This document shows, one piece after another, positions 1-11,887 of a DNA stretch of 64,000 nt; position 1 is the first letter of the stretch, and each line of letters opens with the position of its first letter. The position numbers were made by a program, and so were the translations under genes. Origin of the DNA: Desmodesmus armatus (lineage: Eukaryota > Chlorophyta > Chlorophyceae > Sphaeropleales > Scenedesmaceae); the NCBI GenBank assembly GCA_007449985.2, contig VIIQ02000761.1, forward strand, positions 186,001 to 250,000, written 5' to 3'. Under the pieces are notes generated by a model. The model saw only the letters and a list, made by a program, of their open reading frames with translations. It made no database searches and was not told where the DNA came from.

Positions 1-103
1 CCCAATAGCCAATGCCATTGATACATGCGACTGTGTCTACTTTGAACATCCGACCCAGCCTCCGGAGGCATGGAGGGATCCTCCATGCCACGCAAGCCCC
101 CAC

Positions 104-3100
104 CTCTCCTGCGCCAGTCCGTGAGTGCCTCATTGAGGTATGTGAAGGTGCTGCCCAGCAGCCCCCCAATCACTCCCAGCAGCAGCACAGGAAGCAGCTC
201 AAAGATGTCAAAGGCCTCCTGCAGTTCGACAGCAAAACAAGCAGCACAGCGCCATCAGCAGCTGTCTTCGCTGGCTACACACACAACCGCAGCAAGGAAC
301 ACAAGCGCCTGCACCGACCTGTAATTGGCTTGGGCTGCATTGCCTCAGCCCTAAACATGCTTGAGGCATACCAGGTTGACACAAGCGCCTGCACCGGCCT
401 GTGCACCTCACATACATGTGTTGATTACACCCCCCTGTGGTGAGGCTGCTCCTTTGCACATGAAGTGCACTGTCCTACAAGGCCTGATCTGGTGGGTTCT
501 GCATCCTCAACTCCATTAGGCCTGCAGCTAGGTTGGAGATGCAGATGGGATTGCCACTGCAGGATGCTGCCTCTGCGCTGTCGCTCTCTCTATTCTGAGT
601 ACTTCCCCCCCTGTGGGGAGGTACCTCCCCAGCCAGGTTGATCTGCAGAAGGTCCCTTGCTTGCATGCATGTGCCGAGTGCAAGCCCCATCAGTAATTGC
701 ACATGTATGGCTAGTGTGTCTCTGCCTGAAGGTTGCGAGACTGTTGTCTGTATCCAGCAAAAACCATCAGCTTGCAACCTGAGCATGGTCACCCACCTGT
801 CCCTCTGTTATCTCATACAGCAGGTAGCCGCCAGAGCCAAAGAAGCCACATGTTCCCTGGTGACTTTGTGCGCTCTGACAGATGCGCATGAACGCACGCA
901 CTGCAGCAAGTGCAGCACACAGGACAACACAGACGTTTGGTACCCTTGTGTTGCTTCACGTCACAGCCTACAAGCACATAGTGCTGACATGTCCTGACCC
1001 TGCTTCTGTCAATCATTCACAGACCGGCGCACAGAACCAGTATCTCCATTAAAGCCGCATATAGGGTGGCACACACATATACAGCGCCAGGTATTGAGGC
1101 GGCCTGCAGCTGTGCTGGCCTAAGCTGGTTCACAATACCAAGCTGGCCTGCAGTCCAGGGTCCAGGGGGAGGGTCGAGTGTGGAGTTAAGGGCAAGCCAG
1201 ATAACACTGCCTGAGACCCACAGTCGACATGGGTGTGCGTGCTGCCCTGGCCGGTCTGCTCAGACGTAATCCTACCCGCTGAAATTTATGAAAAGGGTGA
1301 AGTACAGTGATACGTTGCCGCCTTGCCTACCTGCCACACTGACGACTGCAGTGGTGAAGAAGGCGTACCACAGAAGCTCGTTGCGGAACCAGGAGGTCAT
1401 CTCTTCCAGAGCAAACAGCACCCCACCAACCGGGCTGCGGAACGCGGCCGCAACGCCTGCGGGTCCGCACAATACATGCGCAAGACAGCATGCGTGCGGT
1501 TGCACAATCGGCCATCAGCAGTCGCAGCACACAGGCTAGTTTGAAATGGCGTGTGCTCATGCTGCGGCACGATCAGCAGTCAGGGGCCGCAATGCCTCGG
1601 GCGCTGCAGACCCTCCAGCTGGACGTGCAGGGGTCCAGTTCACAGCCAGCATGCCATTCTCCAGTCCCCTCCAATTCACAATCCCATCTCAGCTCCTAAG
1701 TTCTCCCAAACTTTGAGCCAGCATTCCATTCTGCAGACCCTCCATTCTGCAATCGCATCACAGCTCCTACACCATCCCGCGATTCCATATAGTTCCCTGA
1801 CAGCAGCAGACAGCTGCCCTGCTCACACAGCACACGTGGAAGCAACCCTGCTCACCCGCCGCTGTGCCGCAGGCCACAAAGTCTGCCCTGTCCCTGTCGT
1901 TCCAGAAGCGCTTGAACCAGGGCAGGTGCCTTTTGCTGGAACCCCCTTGGCTCAGTAGGGCACCCAGGCAAGCACCTGCCACAAGCAGCAGAAAAGCAGC
2001 AGCAGCGACCCACACACAGCCTCTTCAAGTACCAGAATGGCCCCAGCAGAGTTGAAATCCACAAGAGAGCCAGGGGGCGTAAGTGACAAGGAAGGGAAGC
2101 CATGCGCATGCAAGACAGAGTCAAAGCATGCAGAATCACGGCACACACACTGTCCTGCCGGCCCCACATTGTCCTCGCCGTCAACATATACGGTCCCTTT
2201 CCTGCGTGGCCCCATGGACATGACATGATCAGGCTGGAGCGCAATGCTCATTCAAAGCAGGCTGCAGATTATACGCTGCAGCTTATGTGCCATCCTACCA
2301 TCAGATGGGCACTTATTGTTCTTTCCTGATTGTAACGCAGCAGGATTCTTCATCCCCCACCTGCATGGACGAATGGTCCCTCCTTTCCGACTGCCAAGCC
2401 GCCAGCGACGGCGCCCACGCTGCCCGAGAGCTTGACAACCAAGGTCTTGAAAAAGAATATGCTGGGCACATCGATGCCATTTAGGTAGGCCTGCAAGCAT
2501 GCACACATGACAGGAGCAGATGGATAGCTTGGGTTGTACTACAGGGTACACAGGGACACAGTTCTATCCTCAGCACTAACCAGCAAACCAGCGGTGCATG
2601 TCATACAGTTGCCTGGGCAGCAGCTGAGGTCCGGATGCTGGCAGTCTGTTGACTGCTCCCACGGCCCTGGCATGTGCAGATACCCCAGTACAGCCCACAG
2701 ATCTGTTGTGCTAATACCGTGATACAGCCCACAGCCCTGGACTGGAGAAACCACTGCCTGCTGTGCGTATGTAAGTCAGTACAAGACAACAACAGGACAA
2801 GGCATGGTTGTGCAGACCAGGAACAGTAGGCCTTGACCGATGCCCACCTTGACTTCAGCGATACCCGAACCAGCTGCTGCAGGGGCCACATACACGGTCA
2901 GCGCAACACTGCCCACAATCAAGCTGCAGTTGATCAGCACATACACCAGATAGGACGCCAGCATCTGCCTGCGGTCCAGAAGGGTCAAAGTGACCCAGAA
3001 CTTGAAGCCAGCAATGTTCTCCACCCCTGCACAGGGACAGAAGAGCAAGACAGGAGCAGCACACAGGCAAATGCAGAAGTTGCTGTGCTTGCGTGCCTGT

Positions 3101-4156
3101 GAGCACCCTTATCTCTGGCATCTGTGCTGAGCCCCTGCACTCCTGCCAAGTCCCCTGCAGCCAGCCCCTATTTATGGTGCAAGTGTGCAAGTCACACTTC
3201 CTTGCAAGGTGCCGAAGAAGGATGAGAGGATACCCTATGATAACCCGGCAGCAGTATCTGCATCGACACCCTGCTGGTGCAGCCAGCGAGCATATGCACA
3301 CACATTGTCCAACAGCCACTTACCAAAATTGACTGCAAAGGCAGCCGCGGCAGTGATGATACCTGAAAGCAGTGCAGCAGCAGGTTGGTACCTGTCAGGA
3401 CAGTTGTCAATGCACGCAGCCTGTCCTGATATCCACGAGCTGTGCCCAGTTTTGAGCATGCCAGGACTGCAATCAGGATTCAGACAATCAGGGCAGCTGG
3501 GCTGCAACCGACCGGAGTTGCAGCAAAACTCCAGTTGGCTGCAGCCAGCTGCACTGCTGAACATGCAGAGAGCTTGCAGTGAGGCCTGCTAGCACAATTA
3601 CTGTACTGTATCCTGCACATGTGTTTGATGCTTCTTGGTGCTGCTTGACACCCCTCCAGTGAGGCAGGCAGGCAGGCGCACCCAAAGCAAAGCATATGGT
3701 CCACTTGACCCCTCCCTCCATAATGTGATCCAAGTGTGTCCGAGCTGCTGCATCTGTTCTGTACACTGTGTTCTCTATCAACTCGTAGTCAAGGCTCTCA
3801 TACTTTGACTGCTTTGCGCTGCTGGCCGGCTCCTGCTGCTGCTGTGCTGGCCCTGCCTCCTGCAACTGCTGGCGCTGCTGTTCCTGCAAGTGCTGGGGTC
3901 CTGCAGCCAGGTCAAAGCTGTGCACATGCCCGTTTGCAGGGGGTAGGGCTGAGCTGCTGCTGCTGCTTGTGCTGCCGGGCTGCTTGGCCCTGGCTGAAGA
4001 GGGAGTCCCTGCTTCCTGTCTCTGCAGGAAGCGTTGTTGTCGGGGACACAGCGTCGGTGACACAGGACAGGGCAAGGCAAGGCAGCTTTGAAGGCAGTGT
4101 TTGGCCGTACTGGCGGCTAGTGTTGGGCTCCGTCGGCTGCAGTGTGGACTTGGCAT
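104..4156 (-). CDS. CLC-family chloride channel/transporter, 3' part beyond window
   Basis: Membrane protein of the voltage-gated chloride channel/anion-proton exchanger family. Exons read on the minus strand: 4156-3682 (N-terminal tail, then the plant-CLC motif ESLDYE), 3362-3324, 3026-2848 (VENIAGFK and the anion-site motif GSGIAEVK), 2490-2361 (filter motif GKEGPFVH with the gating glutamate), 1975-1856 (LLSQGGSSK, WNDRDRADF), 1456-1331 (FRSPVGGVLFALEE), 856-797 (GTCGFFGSGGY) and 218-104 (ELLPVLLLGVIGG). Phases close between the first six exons and between the last two; a short exon is probably missing between 1331 and 856, which I could not place. The CBS domains lie off the left edge. 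Serine rather than proline in GSGI is the chloride-type state in plant CLCs; alanine replaces the usual proline of GSGIPE. The N-terminal start at 4156 is the first ATG in frame with the ESLDYE segment. It is divergent from the mTERF gene, with 847 bp between start codons. Confidence 0.9.
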
Positions 4157-5003
4157 CGCCCTGTGCACGACCAGCTGGCACCAAGGCTGCTGTTGTGACA
4201 GCTGGTGCAGCTGGTACAATGTTCCATCAAGTGTGTGCTGTCCGCAGGCATGTGATTGGGCAGAACTGATGAATGAGCTGAGTTGCAAGCCGAGTTCATT
4301 CTACCCATCATGAGTGACTAATGACTGCCGAACACAGGCTTTCCCTGGGTGGTGTGTGTGTGACGCACCTCCTGTTGCAGGAGGCCCCGTCTCTCCTCTG
4401 CCGCTTCTGCTGCATTGTTCTGCTGCTGTGGCGCCCCCTGCCCAAACAGGCCGTGCTCAAAGTAACCAATAGCACCCCTCAAGCTGCTCAGTGCTGGGGT
4501 GACGCCATAAGCTGGCATTGATAGCTGAGGGAACGCAGCTGCTCAGTTGGCTTCAGTTGCTGGTGCAAAAGCAGTTGTGTTGTCCATGTGCAGCAACCGG
4601 TCTTCTGAGCAATTCAATCATCAAATCAATCAGATGCTCAACCTTTGGGGTATGTTGCCTGCCCTGTAGGCCTCTGCTTATGAATATTCAGGGTGGGGTG
4701 ATCTATCCAAAAACGGGAATCCAAAAACACTGGCAGGAAGAAGGACAGGACGGACGACTGGCACCTTATCGCAGCTTCAGCAGCTTAGCTCTTGCTGGGG
4801 TGAATACAGTCCCAAAGGTTTGAAGGCAGGGGTGTTACGTAACCATGGTTGACAACCGTCGTTGGCCTCTAAAGTTCTACCTGGTTCTACGATCGCGACA
4901 GTGCATTGCAACCTGTCCATTCACATTCGCTTGCACGTTCTGTGCCTCATAGCAACAGTACCAGAGTGGCCATTTCCTAGTTTCACACCACACCAGCAGC
5001 AGC

Positions 5004-6016
5004 ATGGGTCTCTTGCATGCAGCCTCCCACCCGGCCAGCAGCTGTTCACAGCTTACACAACGACAAAGAGGATGCCATAAGCACGCCTTTGGCAGCACCA
5101 GCCTGTACTTCAGCAGCAACCGCCAACATGGGGCAGATGCCATGCAGCCACACAAACTCACCAGCTCAGCACTGCAGCTGCAACGGCAGCATGCTCGCAA
5201 CTCCGTTGTTGCTGCTGCAGGCCAGGTGGCTGAGCAAACAGGTGATCATGCTTGTGTTTATTTCAGCAACTCCACGCCATGATTGGTTGCTATTGGGGGA
5301 GGAGGACCACCAGCAGCAGCAGCAGCAGTAGCAGCAGCAGCAATGGTCATTGATTGCAGCAGCAGCAGCAGCATGGCTTGGCGTCTGTGCTGGTTGCATA
5401 ATGCTGCCTTTTGTCAGTGACACAGTGATGGATGGTGCGAGGTGCAGCAGCAGCAGCAGCAGCAGCACGGGCAACATTCATCATATTATAGCAGCAGCAA
5501 CAGTGCCGTCAACACACTCTGTACTGATGGTGCTGTTGCGCCGCCCGCTGCCGTCCTGCTGGCATCCCTGTCCGGCTTGCTCCCTCACATCACCCCAGGC
5601 AACATGCGGGGCGCTGTCGATCCTGATTACCTAGCAGCGGCCAGTTACCTTTCTACAGTCGGCTTCACAAACAAGACAGAAATTGCTCGAGTGCTAGACA
5701 TCGCCATGAATCCCAACAGCCTGTTCGTCGCTGTGTCAGTGAACGCAAACGCGCGGCCGCTGACGGTGGAAGCTGACTTGCAACCGGTGGTGCAGTTCCT
5801 GCAGTCGCGGGGAGTGTCAGTGGGTGACGTAGTGAAGGTGAGGACAAACCTGGGCAGCGGTTTCTGGGCCTCAGCTCCCTAGCTCAAATATGTGTTTTGA
5901 TTTTGTGCAACAACCCTCATGTCTATCTGACATGTCTGTGATGTGTTTTCAAGGGGAATAGTGGGCTGGGGGGTTGGGTTCACTTGGTGGCCATGCCGAT
6001 GGGGGCAGTGCAGGGC

Positions 6017-6061
<45 letters not shown>

Positions 6062-7315
6062 CTGTGTCGGAAAAGGATCTGTCTACTGTGCAATCGTATT
6101 TGCCGACACCTGGCTGCTGTAGCAGCGCTGAGTGTGCTGCACAGCCGCGAGGCACAGCAGCACAAGCAGCAGCACCAGCAGCAGCCATCCAGCAACAGAG
6201 GCAATAGCTGCACCCAAGTATACGCCACTCATGCGCTCTATCTTTGGTGAGAAAGGCCTGGGTCACCCTCGCCGTCGCCAGCGCCCATCCGTCAGTGCTC
6301 AGCTACAGTAAAGACCCCGTGCTGTTGTATCAGTATGCAACACTTCAAGATGTATCCCCTGCTGTGTCATGTGCTGTCCTTGTGCGTATTGTACTGCCTT
6401 ATGCTCGCAGGTGATTAGCGCCCACCCGCCGGTGCTGAGCTACAGTGTCGATGCTCTTTTAATAGTGTGTCATAGGCAAACTCTAATCAGATCTGTGCTG
6501 TGTTGTGTGCGCATTGTACTACCCTATGCTCGCAGGTCATCAGCGGCCATCCGCCAATGCTGAGCTACAGTGTGGAGGGCAGGCTGTTGTAGCAGTGCGC
6601 CGTATGACATGCACAGGCAACAACCCAAGAGTGGAATTCTGATGTGTTGTCTGCGTTGTATCTTTTGCTCACAGGTCATCAGCGCCCACCCGCCGGTGCT
6701 GAGCTACAGTGTAGAGTCCATGGTGTTGTATCATTGTTCATAGGCAACAATTATAATCTCCTGCTGTGTTATGTGCGCACTGTACCACCTTGTGCTCGCA
6801 GGTCATCAGCGCCCATCCGCCAGTGCTGAGCTACAGTGTGGAGGGCAGGCTGGTGTAGCAGTGCGCCGTATGACATGCACAGACAACAATCCAAGAGTGA
6901 TTTCTGCTGTGTTGTCTGCGCTGGACTACCTTTTGCTCGCAGGTCATCAGCGCCCACCCGCCGGTGCTAAGCTACAGTGTGGAGGGCAGGCTTTTGTAGC
7001 AGTGCGTCGTACGACATGCACAGACAACAATCTAAGAGTGAAATTCTGCTGTGTTGTCTGCGTTTTACTACCTTTTGCTCACAGGTCATCAGCGCCCATC
7101 CGCCAGTGCTGAGCTACAGTGTGGAGGGCAGGCTGGTCCCGTTCTGGGACTACCTTACGAGCATAGGTGTGACGGACGTTGCTGCTGCTGTGGCCAAGCG
7201 GCCTTCCATCCTGGGGCTGTCAGTGGACACCAGCTTGAGGAAGATAGTGGAGTATTTGCAGTACGTTGAGACGCCACCGGAGAAGATTGTGGACTACATC
7301 TGCAATACGATCTAG
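5004..7315 (+). CDS. mTERF-domain protein (organelle transcription-termination-factor family)
   Basis: Nucleic-acid-binding helical-repeat protein of the mTERF family, which acts in plastid or mitochondrial gene expression. Three exons: 5004-5241, 5599-5837 and 7085-7315; phases are 1 and 0 at the two junctions, giving about 235 residues. The first exon is rich in S, Q, H and R like an organelle transit peptide. Exons 2 and 3 hold about three mTERF motifs, with the repeated pattern of a proline and an L-x-x-S signature (AHPPVLSYSV, KRPSILGLSV). The protein is short for the family, which usually has more repeats. The start is the first ATG of a frame that splices in phase; another start in the CAG-rich DNA near 5442 is possible if intron 1 is not used. 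Intron 2 (5838-7084) is unusual: it carries the exon-fragment array annotated separately. Family assignment is firm; exon 1 is moderately supported. Confidence 0.8.
5283..5598. repeat. CAG/GCA trinucleotide runs in mTERF intron 1
   Basis: Several short CAG/GCA runs (about 5312-5341, 5356-5375, 5442-5468) interrupted by other sequence. They would read as polyglutamine in one frame, but the phase-consistent splice from 5241 to 5599 skips them. Confidence 0.7.
6019..6056. repeat. TG dinucleotide microsatellite in mTERF intron 2
   Basis: About 18 uninterrupted TG units lie in the 5' part of intron 2. Confidence 0.95.
6266..7135 (+). repeat. Tandem array of mTERF exon-3 5' ends with their splice acceptors
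   Basis: Copies of the segment CAG|GTCATCAGCGCCCA...CTACAGTGT recur with the exon-like part starting at 6411, 6536, 6675, 6801, 6943 and 7085, plus a degenerate copy at about 6275. Spacing is 125-142 bp. Each good copy keeps a pyrimidine/TG-rich tract, an AG acceptor and roughly the first 40-50 bases of exon 3. Only the copy at 7085 continues in frame into the rest of the gene; the copies starting at 6536, 6801 and 6943 run into TAG soon after the conserved segment. The array is therefore a series of pseudo-exon starts inside intron 2. Confidence 0.92.
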
Positions 7316-8376
7316 TCGTGGGTTGTGGGTCTGTACCTGCAACATTGCAACAATATGTGAGGGCCTGTTGACCTCGTGACGTGAGGGCCTGTAGTGGCCA
7401 AAATTGAATTGGGAAACCAATGGTGTTGGATCAATGTTTGGAGGGCCTGCATAACTCATCACCGCGTCAAGAGGTTGGGCGCAGCATGCCGAAAGCCATG
7501 CACATACATGAAGGCTCCAGGGCATCAGTCGCATGAAAGCTTGCTCCAATCTTACTAAGATTTGCAAGTTGCAAAGGAATGGAGATCTTGTTTCTGCCAG
7601 CTGCCAGCGGGCCAATCAGCAGCACGCAGGGCATCAGCAGCAGTGCTGGTTCATGCATGCTTGTTGACACAGCGCTGGAATGACACACCGCTGCTGCAGC
7701 AGCACCACCGCAGCCTTATGCAGAGCAAGAACTTCTTGAAAGCGCAGTAAGGACTGCCGCGTCAGATGTACTGCTGCAGATATGCAGCGTGAAGTCAACC
7801 TCCCAGCGCAATTCCGGCTCAAGCTATTACTGCTTCCGGCCAGCGTCAAAAACACGGTCGAGCGTCGCGGTGCATTTGTTTACGTGTGGTCATGAGAAAT
7901 CTAATGAGTTTGGTGGAACGTGATCACTAGACGTGGCCCATGGCACATGCGCTCACTTGGGTCTGCGGCGCGAAGGCTTCGGGCGCCGTCCCCGTCCACT
8001 GAAATTCCGCGGCGATCTCTTTATACGATACGATGGGAGCTCGATAAATGCCCAGTTCTGCATCCACATTGTCTCACACCGGTTCACAACATTCACAACC
8101 TCGTGCGTAACCACTGCCCTGAACGATCATGCCCACCCAAGCTGAGAAGCCCAGAGTGGCTCTTCTGCTTCTGTGCAGCATATGCCTGGTTGCCTTTGCA
8201 AGGAAGCAGTGCCGCGAAACACATACTTACGCAGCCCTGCCTTGCAATGTAGTTTGCTGCCAGGGACACTAAGCGGGTGGCACATGCACTGCATGTGATG
8301 GTCCAGTATCTATATCAATGCTTGTGCCACAAGCAGCAACGGTTGTCTGAGACACCTGCCCCTGTCGACCCACCTC
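7316..8376. other. Intergenic, no gene seen
   Basis: Between the mTERF stop and the next gene I see only short open frames without family features. A GAGGGCCTG motif recurs at about 7359, 7383 and 7440. Confidence 0.5.
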
Positions 8377-8908
8377 ATGCTTCTCCTGTTACGTTGCTCC
8401 TCCAAGTGCTGTTGCTGCACAGGCGCGCGGTCTGTGTCTGCACCAGTGACCAGAGTGCCCCCACAGGGTGCTGAGTACACCAGGCCAACAAACTCCTACC
8501 AGATCAACTGCCCTACGGGCTCCTTTGTCACTGGTTTCACTATCACCCAGGACAGCTCAGTTGCTCTTGATGCTGACGAGGCACAAAATGACATCCTGAT
8601 CACATCTCTCTGGCCCCTCAGATGCAGCAATGGCAAAAGCGTCGACATCACCACCAAGCTGCAAAAGCTACCCAAAAGCCGAAGCTCTTCCAACAGGAGG
8701 CCTGCGGGTTACACTGGTGTGACTGTTTACTGGCGAGCTTGTTGACGCTGTGTCCCTGCAGCCTGCTGGCACTAAGTTTGGTGGCAATGGCGGAGGCAAT
8801 ACGCGTGTGGTTTCGTGCAGTACTGGGCAGGTGATCACCGGCATCTATGGCCAGGATAGCGGTACGCATGTGATCAGTGTGGGCCTCAGCTGCGCCGCCA
8901 AGAAGTGA
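8377..8908 (+). CDS. Small protein with two jacalin-like/cysteine beta segments
   Basis: Two exons are proposed, 8377-8718 and 8762-8908. The first carries a hydrophobic, cysteine-rich start, then NCPTGSFVTGFTI and LRCSNGK; the second carries FGGNGGGNTRVVSCSTG and VITGIYGQDSG and ends SCAAKK. The two halves share the pattern C-x-[ST]-G-x-[VI]-[VI or T]-[TG]-G-[FI] and a C-terminal cysteine. The FGGxGG and VTGIYG patterns resemble jacalin-related beta-prism lectins, so carbohydrate binding is a reasonable inference but not shown. The 43-bp intron is very short; it is needed because the first frame stops at 8745 and the second half lies in another frame. The N-terminus may instead start at an acceptor near 8467, with the true first exon upstream. 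Confidence 0.55.
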
Positions 8909-11323
8909 GGCTGGCATGCTTCTCAAGGTCAGCGGCTGATTGGAACGCTTGCTTGCTTTACTGCCTGGCTGGTTTGTCTGCTGGCTGCGCATGCAGGCTG
9001 GTTGTCAGATTGGGTGAGGGCGTCGGTGTTGGCCTGTCGTTTCATAATAACGTTGTTGCTGTTGCGTTGCGTCCCCACGGCAGAGTCAAGAAAGACTGCC
9101 TAGATAAGTCCCCATGACCAGCTTGCCGTGGTTACAGAGGGGCAAGATCAATGAAGAGGTGTTGAAGGGGAATCAAGCAGAAGTCACCTCCTTTGACAGT
9201 TGTAACAGGCCCTAGGACATGGCGATTTCAGTCAGCTACGCCAGGAGCAGACCCTCGCAAGCAGTGATGTGCCGCAGCGGTAGATTGCTTAAACCTCAAG
9301 ACCAAAGGACTTACAGATAAGGGTCAAGGGCCGTTCACCAGACACCAGCAAACCAAAAGCGCGGGGTTGCTGTGACAAGGATCTGCTACTAGCTGTTGGT
9401 TGTGTAGTACCCATCGCACCACTGTCCGTCGCGCCAGCACCCGTAACACAACAGTGCCGTCCGTCTGGAGCTGTTGATCACGCATGCACACCAAAGCGGC
9501 AGCACCAGTGTGCAAGCTGCTGAAATTCCAAGCCGACCAAGTCTGCCTTGTTTGCAGCATTCCATTCCTGTCACGCCATGATGGCTAGGACCCAGCTGAT
9601 AGCCGCGCACACTGACTACACAGCTCACACGCCGTAACTAGCAGCACATGCTGTTGCTGGAATGCATACAAACCTCACTGGCCTGTGACTCTCGCCAGGG
9701 CAGGAACCACGAGGATGGGTGCACCGGCCAGCAACCACACATACTTGGCAGCTACACACACACCAGGACAGCTGCTGGCAGTCGCTGCAAATTATACCTG
9801 CCTACTGCACGAAAAACAGACGTCCACCGCACCATGTCCACACGACTGTCCCGCCGCAACGGTACTATTAGTGCCTGAGCTTAGCCCTGCTGCCAGTGAG
9901 ACGTGCTGCAAGATCACATACGTGAGCATGCGGGCGAGTTCCTCGGTTTGATCGCCGCTACAGACGCCGAGCCAACGTGCAACGCACGCGCCGCCATAGT
10001 TGTACATTTCTTGGACTTCTCATGCAGCTGCCAGCAGGCACAGACGTGTGTTTGACGGCTGCTGGCCCACTACATCGGGCAGCGTTGTAGTGCCGAGGGG
10101 ACTGCAGGCCAGCAGGCAACCACGCACACAAAGCAGGCTCACTACTGAAACAGGGGCTATAACCCCTGCATACCATGCGCAGTGAACATACGCAGTAGAC
10201 AAGCCAACTCAAGAATCGCTCACGCAGCGCGCGTAACAAAGAACGCACACACCCTAGCCTAGCGACCACTTGTGCAGTGGTGCAAAAACCTACAAGCTGA
10301 CACAGAACTCAGCAAAGCTACAACAACACAAACACCCACACAAACCTCTCGCACAAATCAAACCACACACAACCATGCATGCACGCTTCTGCTTCACATG
10401 TGCAGGCAGGTGGGCTGCCTGGTGACAGCACACAGTGTGCTGGCATGCACCGCCACCGCACCCGCATACGGTTCCAACCTGTTGTTTGGCAGCACAACAG
10501 TGCACCTCAGCACGGCAGTATCACAAGTGCCTGTGCATGCATGCAGTTGCACGCCCTACACCAAGCAACTTGCACCACTGCAAAACACCCACACCTAGCG
10601 TGCGGCGGGCCACACAAAACAGACACTTCAACGCACACTCAACCTGTTATACATCCCAAGCGTGTGACCTCAACTGACAGCAGAGGAAACACCAAGGCTC
10701 AACCCAAGGCGCTCGACCGCTGACCATGCATCCCAGCAACGACCAGCAGCTTCAAGCGTGAACATGCCAGCTGACTGTGTGGCAGCAGGGCAGCCACGCC
10801 ACCCGGCACGCCAACCCCCACGCACATACCTCAGCTATATGCACAGGGATCAGCGGGCCCAAGCCAATCACAAGGCTGCTGCTACACAGCGTGAGGCGCC
10901 AGACACACAACTGCTCGTGGTACTGCTACTAGCATCTGCACCCAAAATCGCCGTGGAAGCAGCAGTACGGCGCCTGCACAGGATGCTACTTAGTGCACAC
11001 GCTGTTGTGCACAGCGTTCTCGACCAACACGTGCATCTGCCTGATACGGCGTGCCGGCTGACGCTGTCTGTGTGGCTGCTGCTGCCTCTCCAGGCACTGT
11101 GGTGCTGCCCCATCACCCCACCACACAGAGGAGACACCTGGCGATGCACCCCGCACCTCAGCACACACGTCAGCTATGTGCGCGGGGGTCAGCGAGCCCA
11201 AGCCAATCATAGGAACGAAGTCCGCAAAGGCGCACGCTACACATCCCTGCTGGTGCTGCTGCCTGAATGATATCACTGGGCACATCCTCACACTGCAAGC
11301 ATGGTTCGCCCGCTGTCCTGCTG
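8909..11323. other. Long stretch without a firm gene; duplicated short segment
   Basis: No family was recognised. On the minus strand a possible terminal exon at about 9764-9684 would encode a membrane-like segment (VWLLAGAPILVVPALARV) ending in TGA, and a possible exon lies near 9990-9925. I could not connect them in phase. A segment at about 10805-10875 is repeated at about 11162-11215; both read IGLG-x-L-x-P-x-HIA on the minus strand and end in a plausible donor site, so they may be duplicated exons of an unrecognised gene or remains of one. Confidence 0.35.
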
Positions 11324-11854
11324 TTACGCTGTGTGGTTAGCCTGCTGTTCTGCTGCTTCGCCCTGCAACGTGGGACCGCCCGGCAGCTGCTGCATGGTCC
11401 GACTGGCCTCCAGGGCCCGGTGCATGGCGACTGCCTTGCGTGCTGCTGCTGCTACAAGCCGGTCCGCCTGCAACACCTCAGGCGCAGTCGGATCTGCAAT
11501 ACAATCAGCAAGCACAACAGGCAGGCAGATGCATACACACATTCAAACAATAGATCCTGACTGTCCTGCGGATTTGTTGGCTGGTTGCAACTCATAAGTC
11601 AACACACGCAGGCGGCCTGACGGCTGGGGTGGGCAGACAGTACAGTACAGTACAGTACAGGTACACTACAGTACAGGTAAAGCACAGGTATCGTGGACGA
11701 TGTCCCAACCAAATGCAATGCTAAAGTCACTCCAACGACAAAGGCAGACGCAAGCTGCCCGCAGGACATGTTGGGGCCTGGTGGCATGTGCAGTACCCAG
11801 TACAGCCTAGCATAGTTGAAAGCCACCCTTCACACAAACTTTCTCTGCTGCTGT

Positions 11855-11887
<33 letters not shown>

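Noticed and set aside
5442..5882. Polyglutamine N-terminus of the mTERF protein
   Set aside because: A phase-perfect splice from 5241 to 5599 removes the CAG run, and the run sits in several frames.
6266..7135. CRISPR-like array
   Set aside because: The repeats are copies of an exon start with splice acceptor in a nuclear intron, with irregular spacing and no spacers of fixed size.
9684..9766. C-terminal membrane anchor of the CBM20 protein
   Set aside because: The CBM20 frame already stops at 11324, and no phase-consistent path from exon 7 to this segment was found.
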